A DNA stretch of 64,000 bases from Pandoraea pulmonicola (GCF_000815105.2 NZ_CP010310.2:4216001-4280000); one strand, 5' to 3'. Counted from the stretch's first letter, positions 53,087 through 62,181 are shown. Notes: a model not told the origin generated them from the sequence alone. Numbers and translations are program-made.

Positions 53087-54456
53087 ACGGATTCCCGAAA
53101 AGCAGCGAGCGCGCGCCGGCCGGCCGCGCCCAGGATGGTGTCGTTCTGCGGCGTGTGGATGCGGCTGCACAGCACGTCGCGATGGTGGCGCTCGAGCGGA
53201 TTGTTGCGCGAAAGCCCATGGTTGCCCGAGAGCTGCAAGGCCAGTTCGAGCACGCGAATGGCATTGCCCGTCACGGTGAACTTGAGCGCGCCGCTGGCGA
53301 TGTCGTCGTCGGGCGTGCCCGCGTCGGCCGCCTGGGCCGCGGCATCGAGCAGACGCTGATTGACGTGCAGCAGCGCGGCAATCTCGCCGACCGTCTCCTG
53401 CACCCGCGCCACGCTCGCGAGCGGCGCGCCAAGATTGCCCGGCACCCGTGTGTTCAGGAAGGCGACGAGCCAGTCGACGCCCGCCCGCGCCACCGCGTCG
53501 TAGAGCGTGCCGAGCAGCACGCTCATCCACGCCTGCTGTTCGATGTGCGCATCGTTGTCGCGCTGGCCGATGCCCGCGGGCGCCCACTCGTGCAACGGAC
53601 GGATGTCGACGGCATTGCCGAACGGCAGATCGACGTCTTCGAGGATGACCTCGTGACTACCCGACGCGCGCAACCCCAGATGATCCCAGTTCGGCACGAC
53701 GCGAATGCCCGGACGATCGGGCGTGTCGCGCGAACCGTCCGGCCGCGGCACGAGGAAGACGCCGACGCGCGGCTCCGGCTCGTCGGTGCGCGCCCACACG
53801 GACAGCCAGCGCAACGCGGGAATACCGGTGCAATAAAGCTTGCGACCCGACAGACGCCAGCCCGATGCCGTGCGACGCGCCACGGTCGACGGCAATCCGC
53901 CGCGCGCCGGCGTGCCGAGCTCCGGCTCCACACGCAGCGCATTGATGAGCGCCCCATCGCGCACCGCGCTCTCGAACACGGCGCGCCGCTGCGCCTCCGG
54001 CCAGCGCGTGCTTTCGCGCACGAGCGAGCGATGCTGCAGATACGTCATCGTCAACACGAGCGCCGTCGCCGACTCCCCGGCCGCCACGGCGCCGACGATG
54101 CGACGCGCGGTCGCCAGCCCGGCGCCGCCGCCACCGAGGTCACGTGGCACCACTTCGGCAATCAGTCCATGACGATGCAACAGCGCGAAATTCTCGAACG
54201 GGAAGCGCGCCTCGCGGTCGAGCGCGGCAGCCCCTTCGGCAAGAGCGCGCGTGATCGGGGCGAGCAAGGCGTCAAGTTGCGCGAGACGCGCCGGACCCTC
54301 CGCCCGCGGCAGCGCAAGCACCGCGCTGGTGCGCGCGACAGCGGATGACCCGAAACTCCTCGTCGAATCCGACGAATCGAATGACGCCGGTGATGCGGAT
54401 GCCTCGGAGGACCGCGCCAAAGCGTCCAAAGCGCTGGGCGAGCTGAAAGAAGACAT
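53083..54456 (-). CDS. Acyl-CoA dehydrogenase-like flavoprotein (SfnB/DszC type)
   Basis: This 457-residue acyl-CoA dehydrogenase-fold protein has an N-terminal helical domain (FPFENFALLHRHGLIAEVVPRDLGGGGAGLATA), a middle beta domain (GWRLSGRKLYCTGIPALRWLSVWART, HLGLRASGSHEVILEDV) and a C-terminal helical domain ending NNPLERHHRDVLCSRIHTPQNDTIL. Relatives linked to sulfur metabolism are SfnB, DszC and similar flavin-dependent monooxygenases. The first 50 or so residues are low-complexity Ser/Ala. The start at 54456 has a weak ribosome-binding site. It heads the operon with the thiol dioxygenase and rhodanese. Confidence 0.85.
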   Translation of the reverse strand: MSSFSSPSALDALARSSEASASPASFDSSDSTRSFGSSAVARTSAVLALPRAEGPARLAQLDALLAPITRALAEGAAALDREARFPFENFALLHRHGLIAEVVPRDLGGGGAGLATARRIVGAVAAGESATALVLTMTYLQHRSLVRESTRWPEAQRRAVFESAVRDGALINALRVEPELGTPARGGLPSTVARRTASGWRLSGRKLYCTGIPALRWLSVWARTDEPEPRVGVFLVPRPDGSRDTPDRPGIRVVPNWDHLGLRASGSHEVILEDVDLPFGNAVDIRPLHEWAPAGIGQRDNDAHIEQQAWMSVLLGTLYDAVARAGVDWLVAFLNTRVPGNLGAPLASVARVQETVGEIAALLHVNQRLLDAAAQAADAGTPDDDIASGALKFTVTGNAIRVLELALQLSGNHGLSRNNPLERHHRDVLCSRIHTPQNDTILGAAGRRALAAFRESV

Positions 54457-54556
54457 GATTTCTGGAATAAGCAAATACGCGCCAGGCGCCATGCGCCGGA
54501 TTACGCAACGCCCATAGCGTAAGGCGCGGCGCGCATTCGCCCAACCATCCATATCG

Positions 54557-54581
54557 AATAATCTTTGCGAAAAAGATTATT
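54557..54581. promoter_or_regulatory. Operator-like inverted repeat in sulfur divergent promoter
   Basis: AATAATCTTT-GCGAA-AAAGATTATT is a perfect 10-bp inverted repeat, with a further AAGATT half-site at about 54591. It lies between the divergent acyl-CoA-dehydrogenase-like gene and the monooxygenase gene. It is a candidate site for a sulfur regulator of the CysB/SsuR LysR type, which is not encoded in the window. Confidence 0.6.
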
Positions 54582-54708
54582 TAACGGCCGAAGATTGTTT
54601 GCGTAGGCTCACTCCCGTTCACCGTCTGTTCCGATCGATGGGCGTGTAGCGCAAACCGACCCACGTCGCCGTGCACGCGTCCCCTACCCCACATCAAGGA
54701 GAGCGTTC

Positions 54709-55806
54709 ATGAGCGTCGAGATCATCGGCATGATTCAAAGCAGCAAGCAATCCGAAATACATCCGCAGAAGGGCCCCGCGGTCGATCGCGACTACGTGCG
54801 CAACTTCGCCCGCGCTCACGAGCAGTCCGGCTTCGACCGAATTCTCGTGCCGCACCATTCCACCAGTCCGTCGGCCACGCTCACGATCGCCTACGCGTCG
54901 ACCGTGACCGAGAACATCCATTTCATGCTCGCTCACCGTCCGGGCTTCGTCGCACCGACGCTCGCCGCACGCCAGATCGCCACGCTCGACCAGTTCAGCG
55001 GCGGACGTCTGGGGGTTCACTTCATCTCGGGCGGTTCCGACGACGAGCAGGCCCGCGACGGCGACTTCCTCTCGCACGACGAGCGCTACGCGCGCACCGA
55101 CGAGTACCTGGGCATCCTGCGCCGTATCTGGACGGAAAACGAACCGTTCGATCACGACGGCAAGTACTACCGCTTCAAGCAAGGCTTCTCCGAGGTCAAG
55201 CCAGTGCAGCAGCCGCACGTACCGATCTTCTTCGGCGGTGCGTCGGAAGCCGCGCTCGAAGTCGCGGCCAGGCATGCCGACATCTATGCGCTGTGGGGCG
55301 AATCGCTCGCCCAGGTACGCGAACTCACCACGCGCGTGCGCGCCGCGGCCGCCGTGCATGGCCGCGTGCCGCGCTTCTCGGTGTCGTTCCGCCCGATCCT
55401 GGCGGAGACGGAGGAAAAGGCCTGGGCGCGCGCGGACCAGATCCTCGCGCAAGCCAAGGCCATTCGCGAAGCGGCCGGCCTGCCGCAAGGCTCGGCCCTG
55501 CAAAGCGAAGGCGCGCGACGTCTGCTCGCGGCCGCCGACAAGGGCGCGCGCCTGGACAAGGTGTTGTGGACGGAGATCGCCAAGCTCATCGGCGGGCGTT
55601 CGAACTCGACGGCGCTCGTCGGCACGCCCGAGCAGGTCGCCGACGCCCTGCTCGACTACTACGACCTGGGCGTGAGCACGTTCCTCATTCGCGGCTTCGA
55701 TCCGCTGGGCGACGCCATCGACTACGGGCGCGAACTGATCCCGCGCCTGCGCACGCTGGTCGCCGAGCGCGATCGCCGGAACGACGCCGCGCGCCGCGCC
55801 GCCTGA
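54709..55806 (+). CDS. SsuD-like FMNH2-dependent monooxygenase (LLM class)
   Basis: This 365-residue luciferase-like TIM-barrel monooxygenase resembles alkanesulfonate monooxygenase SsuD. Segments are FARAHEQSGFDRILVPHHSTSPSATL, LAHRPGFVAPTLAARQIATLDQFSGGRLGVHFISGGSDDEQARDGD, GGASEAALEVAARHADIYALWGE and a C-terminal LVGTPEQVADALLDYYDLGVSTFLIRGFDPL. AAGGAGAG (54699-54706) lies close before the ATG. It should release sulfite from a sulfonate. No dedicated FMN reductase gene is adjacent. Confidence 0.9.
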   Translation: MSVEIIGMIQSSKQSEIHPQKGPAVDRDYVRNFARAHEQSGFDRILVPHHSTSPSATLTIAYASTVTENIHFMLAHRPGFVAPTLAARQIATLDQFSGGRLGVHFISGGSDDEQARDGDFLSHDERYARTDEYLGILRRIWTENEPFDHDGKYYRFKQGFSEVKPVQQPHVPIFFGGASEAALEVAARHADIYALWGESLAQVRELTTRVRAAAAVHGRVPRFSVSFRPILAETEEKAWARADQILAQAKAIREAAGLPQGSALQSEGARRLLAAADKGARLDKVLWTEIAKLIGGRSNSTALVGTPEQVADALLDYYDLGVSTFLIRGFDPLGDAIDYGRELIPRLRTLVAERDRRNDAARRAA

Positions 55807-55839
55807 CCCCCGCGTCTTCGCTTCCAAGGAGAATCCGTC

Positions 55840-56712
55840 ATGGCCGCCGTTCTGCCCATCGACACGCAAACGCCCACCGCGCCTCACCCGACGCGCACCA
55901 CGCCGACCGGGCTCGTACTCAACGCCGCCCCGCGGCAACGCTTCTGGTTCGATCCCCCGCCCGTGCGCAGCGACGTGCTCGCCGAGCGCCGCCATCGTCA
56001 GACGCGTCTTGCCGCCGCCTTCCGCATCTTCGCGCGCCATGGCTTCGACCTCGGTCTGGCCGGGCACATCACCGCGCGCGACCCGGAGTTGCCCGATCAC
56101 TTCTGGGTCAATCCGCTCGGCGTGCACTTCTCGCGCATCAAGGTCTCCGACCTGCTGCTCGTGAACAGCAAGGGCGAGACGGTCGTCGGCGACAGGCCGC
56201 TGAACAAGGCGGCCTTCGCGATTCACGCGGCGATCCACGAAGCGCATCCGCATCTCGTGGCCGCCGCACACACGCACTCGACCTACGGCAAGGCATGGTC
56301 GACGCTGGGCCGTGCGCTCGACCCGCTCACGCAGGATTCGTGCGGGTTCTTCGAAGACCATGCGCTCTTCGACGACTTCACCGGCATGGTGGTCGACGAC
56401 AGCGAAGGCCAGCGCATTGCGAACGCGCTGCGCAAACCCGACGGCAGCGGCACCGTCAAGGGCGCCATCCTGAAGAACCACGGCATTCTCACCGCCGGAC
56501 CGACCGTGGAGGCCGCGGCGTGGTGGTACATCGCGCTGGAGAACGCCGCGCACACGCAACTGCTGGCCGAAGCCGCCGGCACGCCGCAACCGATCGACGA
56601 GGCGACCGCCCGCCACACGCACGGCCAGGTCGGCGGCCCCGAAGGCGCGCTGTATTCGTTCGAGAGTCTGTACGAAGGGCTCGTCGAGGCCGAACCCGAT
56701 CTGCTCGACTGA
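55840..56712 (+). CDS. Class II aldolase/adducin-domain protein
   Basis: This 290-residue protein has the class II aldolase zinc ligands His144, His146 (AAHTHSTYG) and His214 (LKNHGILTAG). In my by-eye alignment the catalytic glutamate of fuculose-phosphate aldolase falls on Ala125 (NKAAFAIHAAI), so aldolase activity is doubtful; many adducin-like members lack it. AAGGAGA (55826-55832) precedes the ATG. It is 33 bp after the monooxygenase and may process the carbon product of desulfonation. Confidence 0.85.
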   Translation: MAAVLPIDTQTPTAPHPTRTTPTGLVLNAAPRQRFWFDPPPVRSDVLAERRHRQTRLAAAFRIFARHGFDLGLAGHITARDPELPDHFWVNPLGVHFSRIKVSDLLLVNSKGETVVGDRPLNKAAFAIHAAIHEAHPHLVAAAHTHSTYGKAWSTLGRALDPLTQDSCGFFEDHALFDDFTGMVVDDSEGQRIANALRKPDGSGTVKGAILKNHGILTAGPTVEAAAWWYIALENAAHTQLLAEAAGTPQPIDEATARHTHGQVGGPEGALYSFESLYEGLVEAEPDLLD

Positions 56713-56755
56713 CTGCCGACCCACAACCATCAAAAAGCCAAGGGGAGTCGTATCC

Positions 56756-57811
56756 ATGAAGTTCCGCCACACCGCCAAGTCATCCCACATCGCGCCGGAC
56801 AGCCCGACCGCCCAAGACGTTCACGCCGGGCGCCGCAAGGTGCTGCGCGCCGGCACGGCGGCCGCCCTCGCAGCGCCCGCGCTGCTGCTCGGCCGTCGCG
56901 CCTGGTCCCAGCCGCGCAAGCTCACCTTCGCCTGGAACCAGAACTCGTTCTGCCTCACGCCCATCGTGGCCGCACAGGAGCGCGGCTTCTTCGAGAAGAA
57001 CGGCCTGCAGGTCGATCTGATCAACTACAGCGGCTCGACCGACCAGTTGCTCGAATCGATCGCCACCGGCAAGGCCGACGCCGCCGTGGGCATGATCCAC
57101 CGCTGGCTCAAGCCGCTCGAAGCGGGTTTCGACGTGAAGATCATCGGCAGCTCGCACGGCGGCTGCGTGCGACTGCTCGGCGCCAAGGCGGCCGGCGTGA
57201 CCACGCTCGCGTCGCTCAAGGGCAAGACCATCGGCGTGTCCGATCTCGCCGCTCCCGGCAAGCACTTCTTCCAGATCCTGCTCTCGAAGCACGGCATCGA
57301 CGCCGATCGCGACGTCACATGGCGTCAGTACCCGGCGGACCTGCTCGGGGTGGCCGTCGACAAGGGCGAGATCCAGGCCATCGCCGACGGCGATCCGAAT
57401 CTGTACCTGCTGGAAAAGCGCACCAACGGCGCCTACGTGGAGCTGGCCACCAACCTCACCGGCGAATACGCACGCAAGGTGTGCTGCGTGATCGGCGCGC
57501 GCGGCGAACTGGTGCGCAACGACCGGGCGGCGGCCAGCGCCCTCGCACGCTCGATCGTGCAGGCGACCGACTTCGTCAACGAGAACCCGAACGAGGCGGC
57601 GAAGATCTTCGCCAAGTACTCGCCGAAGATCAGCCCGGAAGATCTGCGCAAGCTCTACGCGACCCTCACCTACACCCATCATCCGACCGGCGTGGATCTG
57701 CGCGACGAGATCGCATTCTTCGCCGACGACTTCCGGCGTATCGGCGTGCTAAAGAAGACGACCGATCCGCAGAAACTGGCGCAGCACGTCTACGCCAACG
57801 TCCTGGGATAA
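56756..57811 (+). CDS. ABC transporter substrate-binding protein (SsuA/TauA-like), Tat signal
   Basis: This 351-residue periplasmic binding protein has a twin-arginine signal (AGRRKVLRAG, Arg26-Arg27, then a hydrophobic core ending near residue 51). The mature part is NMT1/SsuA-like: KLTFAWNQNSFCLTPIVAAQERGFFEKNGLQVDLINYSGSTDQLLESIATGKADAAVGM. It is followed 6 bp later by the permease gene and should deliver a sulfonate or related ligand. Confidence 0.9.
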   Translation: MKFRHTAKSSHIAPDSPTAQDVHAGRRKVLRAGTAAALAAPALLLGRRAWSQPRKLTFAWNQNSFCLTPIVAAQERGFFEKNGLQVDLINYSGSTDQLLESIATGKADAAVGMIHRWLKPLEAGFDVKIIGSSHGGCVRLLGAKAAGVTTLASLKGKTIGVSDLAAPGKHFFQILLSKHGIDADRDVTWRQYPADLLGVAVDKGEIQAIADGDPNLYLLEKRTNGAYVELATNLTGEYARKVCCVIGARGELVRNDRAAASALARSIVQATDFVNENPNEAAKIFAKYSPKISPEDLRKLYATLTYTHHPTGVDLRDEIAFFADDFRRIGVLKKTTDPQKLAQHVYANVLG

Positions 57812-57817
57812 ACGACC

Positions 57818-58948
57818 ATGAGTGCCATTCTCGATAACGCTGCGCTGCGCGGCACCTCGCCCGTCGCCGCGCTGGAACTCGCGGAGCAGGTCGACGGCGC
57901 CACGCTGCGCACGCACGCCGCCGCACCGGTGCCCCGCTTCGACGAGACGGAAATCGATCAGCTGTTCGCCGCACCGCGCACGCCGCCCTTGTGGGGCGTG
58001 GGCTTCGCCGCCGCGCTGGCGTGGGCCGCGCTCGGCGCGCTCACGCTGCGCTGGCCCAACAAGGTCGTCGGCTTCGCGGACTGGGCCTTCACCGATGAGT
58101 TGGGGGTCGTCGCGCTGGTTGTCGCCGCGGCGCTGGCCGTGCTCTCCGTAGCCGGACGCGCCACCCCGCCCCTGCTCCGTGCACGCCAGACGCTTACCGG
58201 TGCGGGCCCGTGGCTGGTGGCGATCGCACTCGGCCTGGCCGCCTGGGAGATTCTCACGGCCAAGACCGGCACGCTGCCCACGCCGTTCTTCGCCCCGCCG
58301 CAAGCACTCATCGAGGTCTACACCGACGACTGGCGGCGCCTCGGCGACAGCGCCGTGAACACGCTCAGGCTGCTGGGCATCGGCTTCGGGCTCGGCGCCG
58401 CCGCCGGCTTTCTGATCGGCGTCTCGATCGGCTGGTCGCGCGCCATCGGCTACTGGGTACACCCGGTCCTGCGCGTGCTCGGCCCGGTGCCCGCCACCGC
58501 GCTGCTGCCGCTCACGTTCTACTTCTTCCCGTCGAGCTACTCGGCAGCGGCCTTTCTCATCGCCTTGTCGACGGCGTTTCCCGTGGCGGTGCTCACGTGG
58601 TCCGGCGTCGCGAGCGTGAACAAGAGCTACTACGACGTGGCGCGCACGCTCGGTGCGTCGGACGCGTTCCTCGTACTCCGCGTCGCGATTCCCGCCGCCC
58701 TGCCCAACGTCTTCGTCGGCCTGTTCATGGGCCTCGGCGCATCGTTCTCCGTGCTCGTCACCGCCGAGATGATGGGCGTGAAGTCCGGCCTCGGCTGGTA
58801 CCTCACATGGGCGCAGGGCTGGGCCTCGTACGTGAACATGTACGCCGCACTGATCGTCATGGCGCTGTTGTTCTCGGGCGTCATCACCCTGCTCTTCACC
58901 GTTCGCGATCGCGCGCTCGCCTGGCAGAAAGGAACCGTCAAATGGTAA
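57818..58948 (+). CDS. ABC transporter permease (SsuC-like) with extended N-terminus
   Basis: This 376-residue permease is longer than the usual 250-280 of SsuC. The extra N-terminal part of about 130 residues has a cytoplasmic leader and two further hydrophobic segments (residues about 62-80 and 95-112). The core carries TVNTLR-like NTLRLLGIGFGLGAAAGFLIGVSIGWSR and the EAA loop SYYDVARTLGASDAFLVLRVAIPAALPNVFVGL. It overlaps the ATPase gene by 7 bp. Confidence 0.9.
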   Translation: MSAILDNAALRGTSPVAALELAEQVDGATLRTHAAAPVPRFDETEIDQLFAAPRTPPLWGVGFAAALAWAALGALTLRWPNKVVGFADWAFTDELGVVALVVAAALAVLSVAGRATPPLLRARQTLTGAGPWLVAIALGLAAWEILTAKTGTLPTPFFAPPQALIEVYTDDWRRLGDSAVNTLRLLGIGFGLGAAAGFLIGVSIGWSRAIGYWVHPVLRVLGPVPATALLPLTFYFFPSSYSAAAFLIALSTAFPVAVLTWSGVASVNKSYYDVARTLGASDAFLVLRVAIPAALPNVFVGLFMGLGASFSVLVTAEMMGVKSGLGWYLTWAQGWASYVNMYAALIVMALLFSGVITLLFTVRDRALAWQKGTVKW

Positions 58949-59823
58949 GTCCGGCCACCTCCCATGCCTCGCTCGACGACGCCCCGCCCTTGACGACGCA
59001 GGCGGTGACAGCCGCAGGCGACAACCGCGTCAGCCCGGACCCCAGTCCCCGCGTCAGCGCCAACGACAGTGGTGCGCGGATCGACATTCGCGGCGTGAGC
59101 CATTGGTTCGGCACGCGCCAATCGCCGCTGCAGGTGCTCGACGGCGTCGATCTGAGCGTCGCCCCCGGCGAATTCGTGGCGCTGCTCGGCCCGAGCGGCT
59201 GCGGCAAGTCCACGCTGCTGCGTCTCGTGGCCGGACTGGAGACGGCCACGCGCGGCACGATCGCGCAGGACGGCACCGACATCACGCGTCCCGATCCGTC
59301 GCGCATCGTGGTGTTTCAGGATCCGACGCTGTACCCATGGCGCCGCGTACGCGAGAACGTCGCGCTCGGCCTTCAGGCGCGCGGCGTGCTCGCCAAGGAG
59401 CGTCAGCGCGTGGATGCGGCGCTTGCCCGCGTGGGACTCTCGGAGTTCGCCGACGCCTTCCCGCATCAGCTCTCCGGCGGCATGGCGCAGCGCGCGGCGC
59501 TCGCGCGCGCGCTGGTCAACGATCCGCGCCTGCTGGTACTCGACGAACCGCTCGGCAAGCTCGATTCGCTCACGCGGCTGGCGATGCAAAGCGAGTTGGT
59601 CGATCTGTGGCAGCGCGCCGGCTTTTCCGCGCTGCTCGTCACGCACGACGTCGAAGAGGCGCTTTTCCTCGCACAACGCGTGATCGTGTTCAGCCCGCGT
59701 CCGGCCCGCATCGTCGCGGAACTGCGCGTCGATCTGCCGTATCCGCGCCATCGCGGCGATACGCGCCTCACCGAACTGCGCCACGAAGCACTGCGACACC
59801 TGGGGCTCGATGCAAGCTGGTGA
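58942..59823 (+). CDS. ABC transporter ATP-binding protein (SsuB/TauB-like)
   Basis: This 293-residue ATPase has Walker A GPSGCGKS (83-90), the Q-loop in VVFQDPTLYPWRRV, the signature LSGGMAQR, Walker B LLVLDEPLGKLD and the switch histidine in VTHDVEEAL. A 45-residue polar N-terminal extension precedes the domain. It completes the importer with the 56756 and 57818 products. Confidence 0.92.
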   Translation: MVSPATSHASLDDAPPLTTQAVTAAGDNRVSPDPSPRVSANDSGARIDIRGVSHWFGTRQSPLQVLDGVDLSVAPGEFVALLGPSGCGKSTLLRLVAGLETATRGTIAQDGTDITRPDPSRIVVFQDPTLYPWRRVRENVALGLQARGVLAKERQRVDAALARVGLSEFADAFPHQLSGGMAQRAALARALVNDPRLLVLDEPLGKLDSLTRLAMQSELVDLWQRAGFSALLVTHDVEEALFLAQRVIVFSPRPARIVAELRVDLPYPRHRGDTRLTELRHEALRHLGLDASW

Positions 59824-59913
59824 ACGTATGGCGGGCGTCGTGGTTCTGGTGAAGCTTCTTGACGCGGTATCGCGTCGACGCACGTCATCGGGCTCGTTCG
59901 GGGAACGGGTGCG

Positions 59914-61164
59914 ATGACGTTGCCTCCGACGCATTGGTGGCTCAACGCCCTGCTGCAAGCGCTGCAATCCGTTCAGGCCGTCGGGCTCCATGCGCTCTAC
60001 GCGCTGGGCCTCACCGACGATTCGCACGGCGCGCCGGCGTGGCCGTGGAGCGCTCGCATCGCGGGCGAAAACCTGGTGATCGACGTCGCGCTCGCGCGGC
60101 AGTTCGCGTGGATGCTCGCCGCCCTCGCATTCGCCTTCGCCTGCGTGCTGCTGGCGCTGATATGGCGTCGCGCATGGCGCTGGCTGCTGGGGGCGGCGGT
60201 CCTTGCTCTCGCGGTCGCGCCGTGGCCGTCGCCATCGCTGTGGCTGAGCGCGGCGGTGCCGACCAGCTTCCACACCAATCCGAACGGCTTCACGGTGCAG
60301 AGCATCGCGCGCGGCGAACGCGTGTATGCGGCGAACTGCGTCGCCTGCCACGGCGTCGACGGGCGCGGCGAAGGACCGCTCGCGTCCACACTGCGTCGCT
60401 GGCCGCCGACGATGGCGAGCGCGCTGCTCAGCCGTCGCGCCGACGGCGAACTCTTCTGGCACGTGCTGTACGGCATGCGCGACGCGCAAGGGATGACCAT
60501 GCCCGGCTTCGCGGGCCGCCTGAGCGACCGCGAGATCTGGTCCACCCTCGATTACATGCGGGTGCTGTCCGCGTCGGCCGGCATGGCCGCGGGCGGCAGT
60601 TGGCCTGTGCCGGTGGCGCTTCCGTCGCTCGCCGTCAGGTGCGGCAATGCGCCGGCGCGCGACATCGCCGACTGGCGCGGACGTCAACGCGTGCGGATCG
60701 TGGCGGTGGACGCCGCCCATCCGCCGCCATTCGAAGACCCTCGCTTCCTGACACTGCTATTGAAACGCGACGCCGCGGCGCTCGACCCGGCGCTACGGAC
60801 TGCGTCGGCGCCGCGTGCGCTGCGCGTGAAAGCGTCCGTCACGAACCTGCTCGGCGAGCGCGCCGGCTGCGTGGCCGACGCACCTCAAGCGTGGGCCGTC
60901 TTCGCGCAGATCGCCGGACAGTCCCCCTCGGCGCTCGCGGGCACCGAATGGCTTGCCGATCGCGACGGCTGGCTGCGCGCGCTCGCACCGGCGGGCCGTC
61001 GCGGCTGGGCCGATGGCGGCCTGATGTGCACGACGACGACCGCCCTGCCCGACGCCGCCGACAGCGGTGCGACGCAAGCACGCCGTGCCGATCCCCTCAC
61101 CGCCACGCTGCGCCAGATGGACGACGACCCCGTGCGCTTCGTCAAGGGCGGCTTCGTCCACTGA
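59914..61164 (+). CDS. Membrane-anchored c-type cytochrome
   Basis: This 416-residue protein has one or two hydrophobic segments (about 65-84 and 91-112) followed by a cytochrome c domain: heme motif CVACH (Cys142, Cys145, His146) and a candidate axial Met in GMTMPGFAGRLSDREIWSTLDYMRVL. The C-terminal 190 residues are unlike cytochromes and include VRIVAVDAAHPPPFEDPRFLTLL, with some thioredoxin-like character, plus two conserved-looking cysteines. It lies between the transporter ATPase and a second binding-protein gene, an unusual position. It may accept electrons from periplasmic oxidation of the organosulfur substrate. Confidence 0.82.
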   Translation: MTLPPTHWWLNALLQALQSVQAVGLHALYALGLTDDSHGAPAWPWSARIAGENLVIDVALARQFAWMLAALAFAFACVLLALIWRRAWRWLLGAAVLALAVAPWPSPSLWLSAAVPTSFHTNPNGFTVQSIARGERVYAANCVACHGVDGRGEGPLASTLRRWPPTMASALLSRRADGELFWHVLYGMRDAQGMTMPGFAGRLSDREIWSTLDYMRVLSASAGMAAGGSWPVPVALPSLAVRCGNAPARDIADWRGRQRVRIVAVDAAHPPPFEDPRFLTLLLKRDAAALDPALRTASAPRALRVKASVTNLLGERAGCVADAPQAWAVFAQIAGQSPSALAGTEWLADRDGWLRALAPAGRRGWADGGLMCTTTTALPDAADSGATQARRADPLTATLRQMDDDPVRFVKGGFVH

Positions 61165-61212
61165 ACACGCATATCGTCCCCTCCTTTTTTCAATCCACGA
61201 CAGGCTTTCATC

Positions 61213-62181
61213 ATGACGATTTCCCGACGCCGCTTCCTCCAGTACGTCACGACTTCGAGCGCGGCGGGTGCGCTGACCACACTCGTCGCGCCCGGCGTCT
61301 CGCTGGCGCAATCGGGCCGACCGGTGCTCAAGGCCGGCGACCAGAAAGGCGGTCTGCGCGCGCTGCTCGAAGCAGCCGACGCGCTGCGGCAACTGCCCTA
61401 CGACATCCAGTGGACCGAGTTTCCGGCCGCGGCCCCCCTGGCCGAAGCGCTCAATGCCGGTGCGGTCGATTGCGGTCCCATCGGCGACGCACCGATGATC
61501 TTTGCGTTGTCCGCGGGCGCGGCCATCAAGATCATCGGCGCGAACCGCTCGGACGCCTACGGGACGGCCGTCATCGTGCGGCCCGACGCGACGCTGCGCA
61601 CGGCCGCCGATCTCAAGGGCAGGAACGTCGGCACCACGCGCGGCTCCATCGGCCACTTCGTGACGCTCAAGGCGATCACCGCCGCCGGACTCACGCCGGC
61701 GGACGTGAATTTCCGCTTCCTGCCGCCCGCCGACACGATTACGGCCCTGGCGAGCGGATCGGTCGACGCCTGGGCGACCTGGGAACCCTACACGGCCGTG
61801 GCGGAGACCACGGGGCGCGGTCGCGTGCTGGTCAATGGCCGGGGGTTGTGGTCGGGGCTGAGCTATCTGGCGGCCACGGATGCGGCGATCGCCGCCAAGC
61901 CGGAGATCCTGCGCGACTTCCTCGCGCGGGTCGTGCGGGCGCAAGCCTGGTCGTATCAGCATGTGGATGCGTTTTCGGCCGCCATGGCGCGCATCATAGG
62001 CATCCCGCCCGAAGCGGCCAGGCTGCAGTTTTCGCGACGCGCGACGAAATGGCGCAACATCGACGGCGCCCTCGTCGCCGAACAGCAGCGCACCGCCGAC
62101 TTCTATTCGCAAGTGGGATTGCTGCGTCAGCCGCTCGACGTGAAGCCGACGTTCGACCGACGCTTTCCTATCGAAGTGTGA
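61213..62181 (+). CDS. Second ABC substrate-binding protein (SsuA-like), Tat signal
   Basis: This 322-residue periplasmic binding protein has a Tat signal (SRRRFLQYV) ending near AQSG at about residue 34. The mature part resembles SsuA: LKAGDQKGGLRALLEAADALRQLPYDIQWTEFPAAAPLAEALNAGAVDCGPIGDAPMIFALSAGA and VGTTRGSIGHFVTLKAI. It is the last gene of the operon and presumably shares the single permease and ATPase with the first binding protein, widening substrate range. Confidence 0.9.
   Translation: MTISRRRFLQYVTTSSAAGALTTLVAPGVSLAQSGRPVLKAGDQKGGLRALLEAADALRQLPYDIQWTEFPAAAPLAEALNAGAVDCGPIGDAPMIFALSAGAAIKIIGANRSDAYGTAVIVRPDATLRTAADLKGRNVGTTRGSIGHFVTLKAITAAGLTPADVNFRFLPPADTITALASGSVDAWATWEPYTAVAETTGRGRVLVNGRGLWSGLSYLAATDAAIAAKPEILRDFLARVVRAQAWSYQHVDAFSAAMARIIGIPPEAARLQFSRRATKWRNIDGALVAEQQRTADFYSQVGLLRQPLDVKPTFDRRFPIEV

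Noticed and set aside
54694..56790. A 698-codon leftward open frame over the SsuD-like and aldolase genes
   Set aside because: Mirror frame of strongly conserved rightward genes; no motif.
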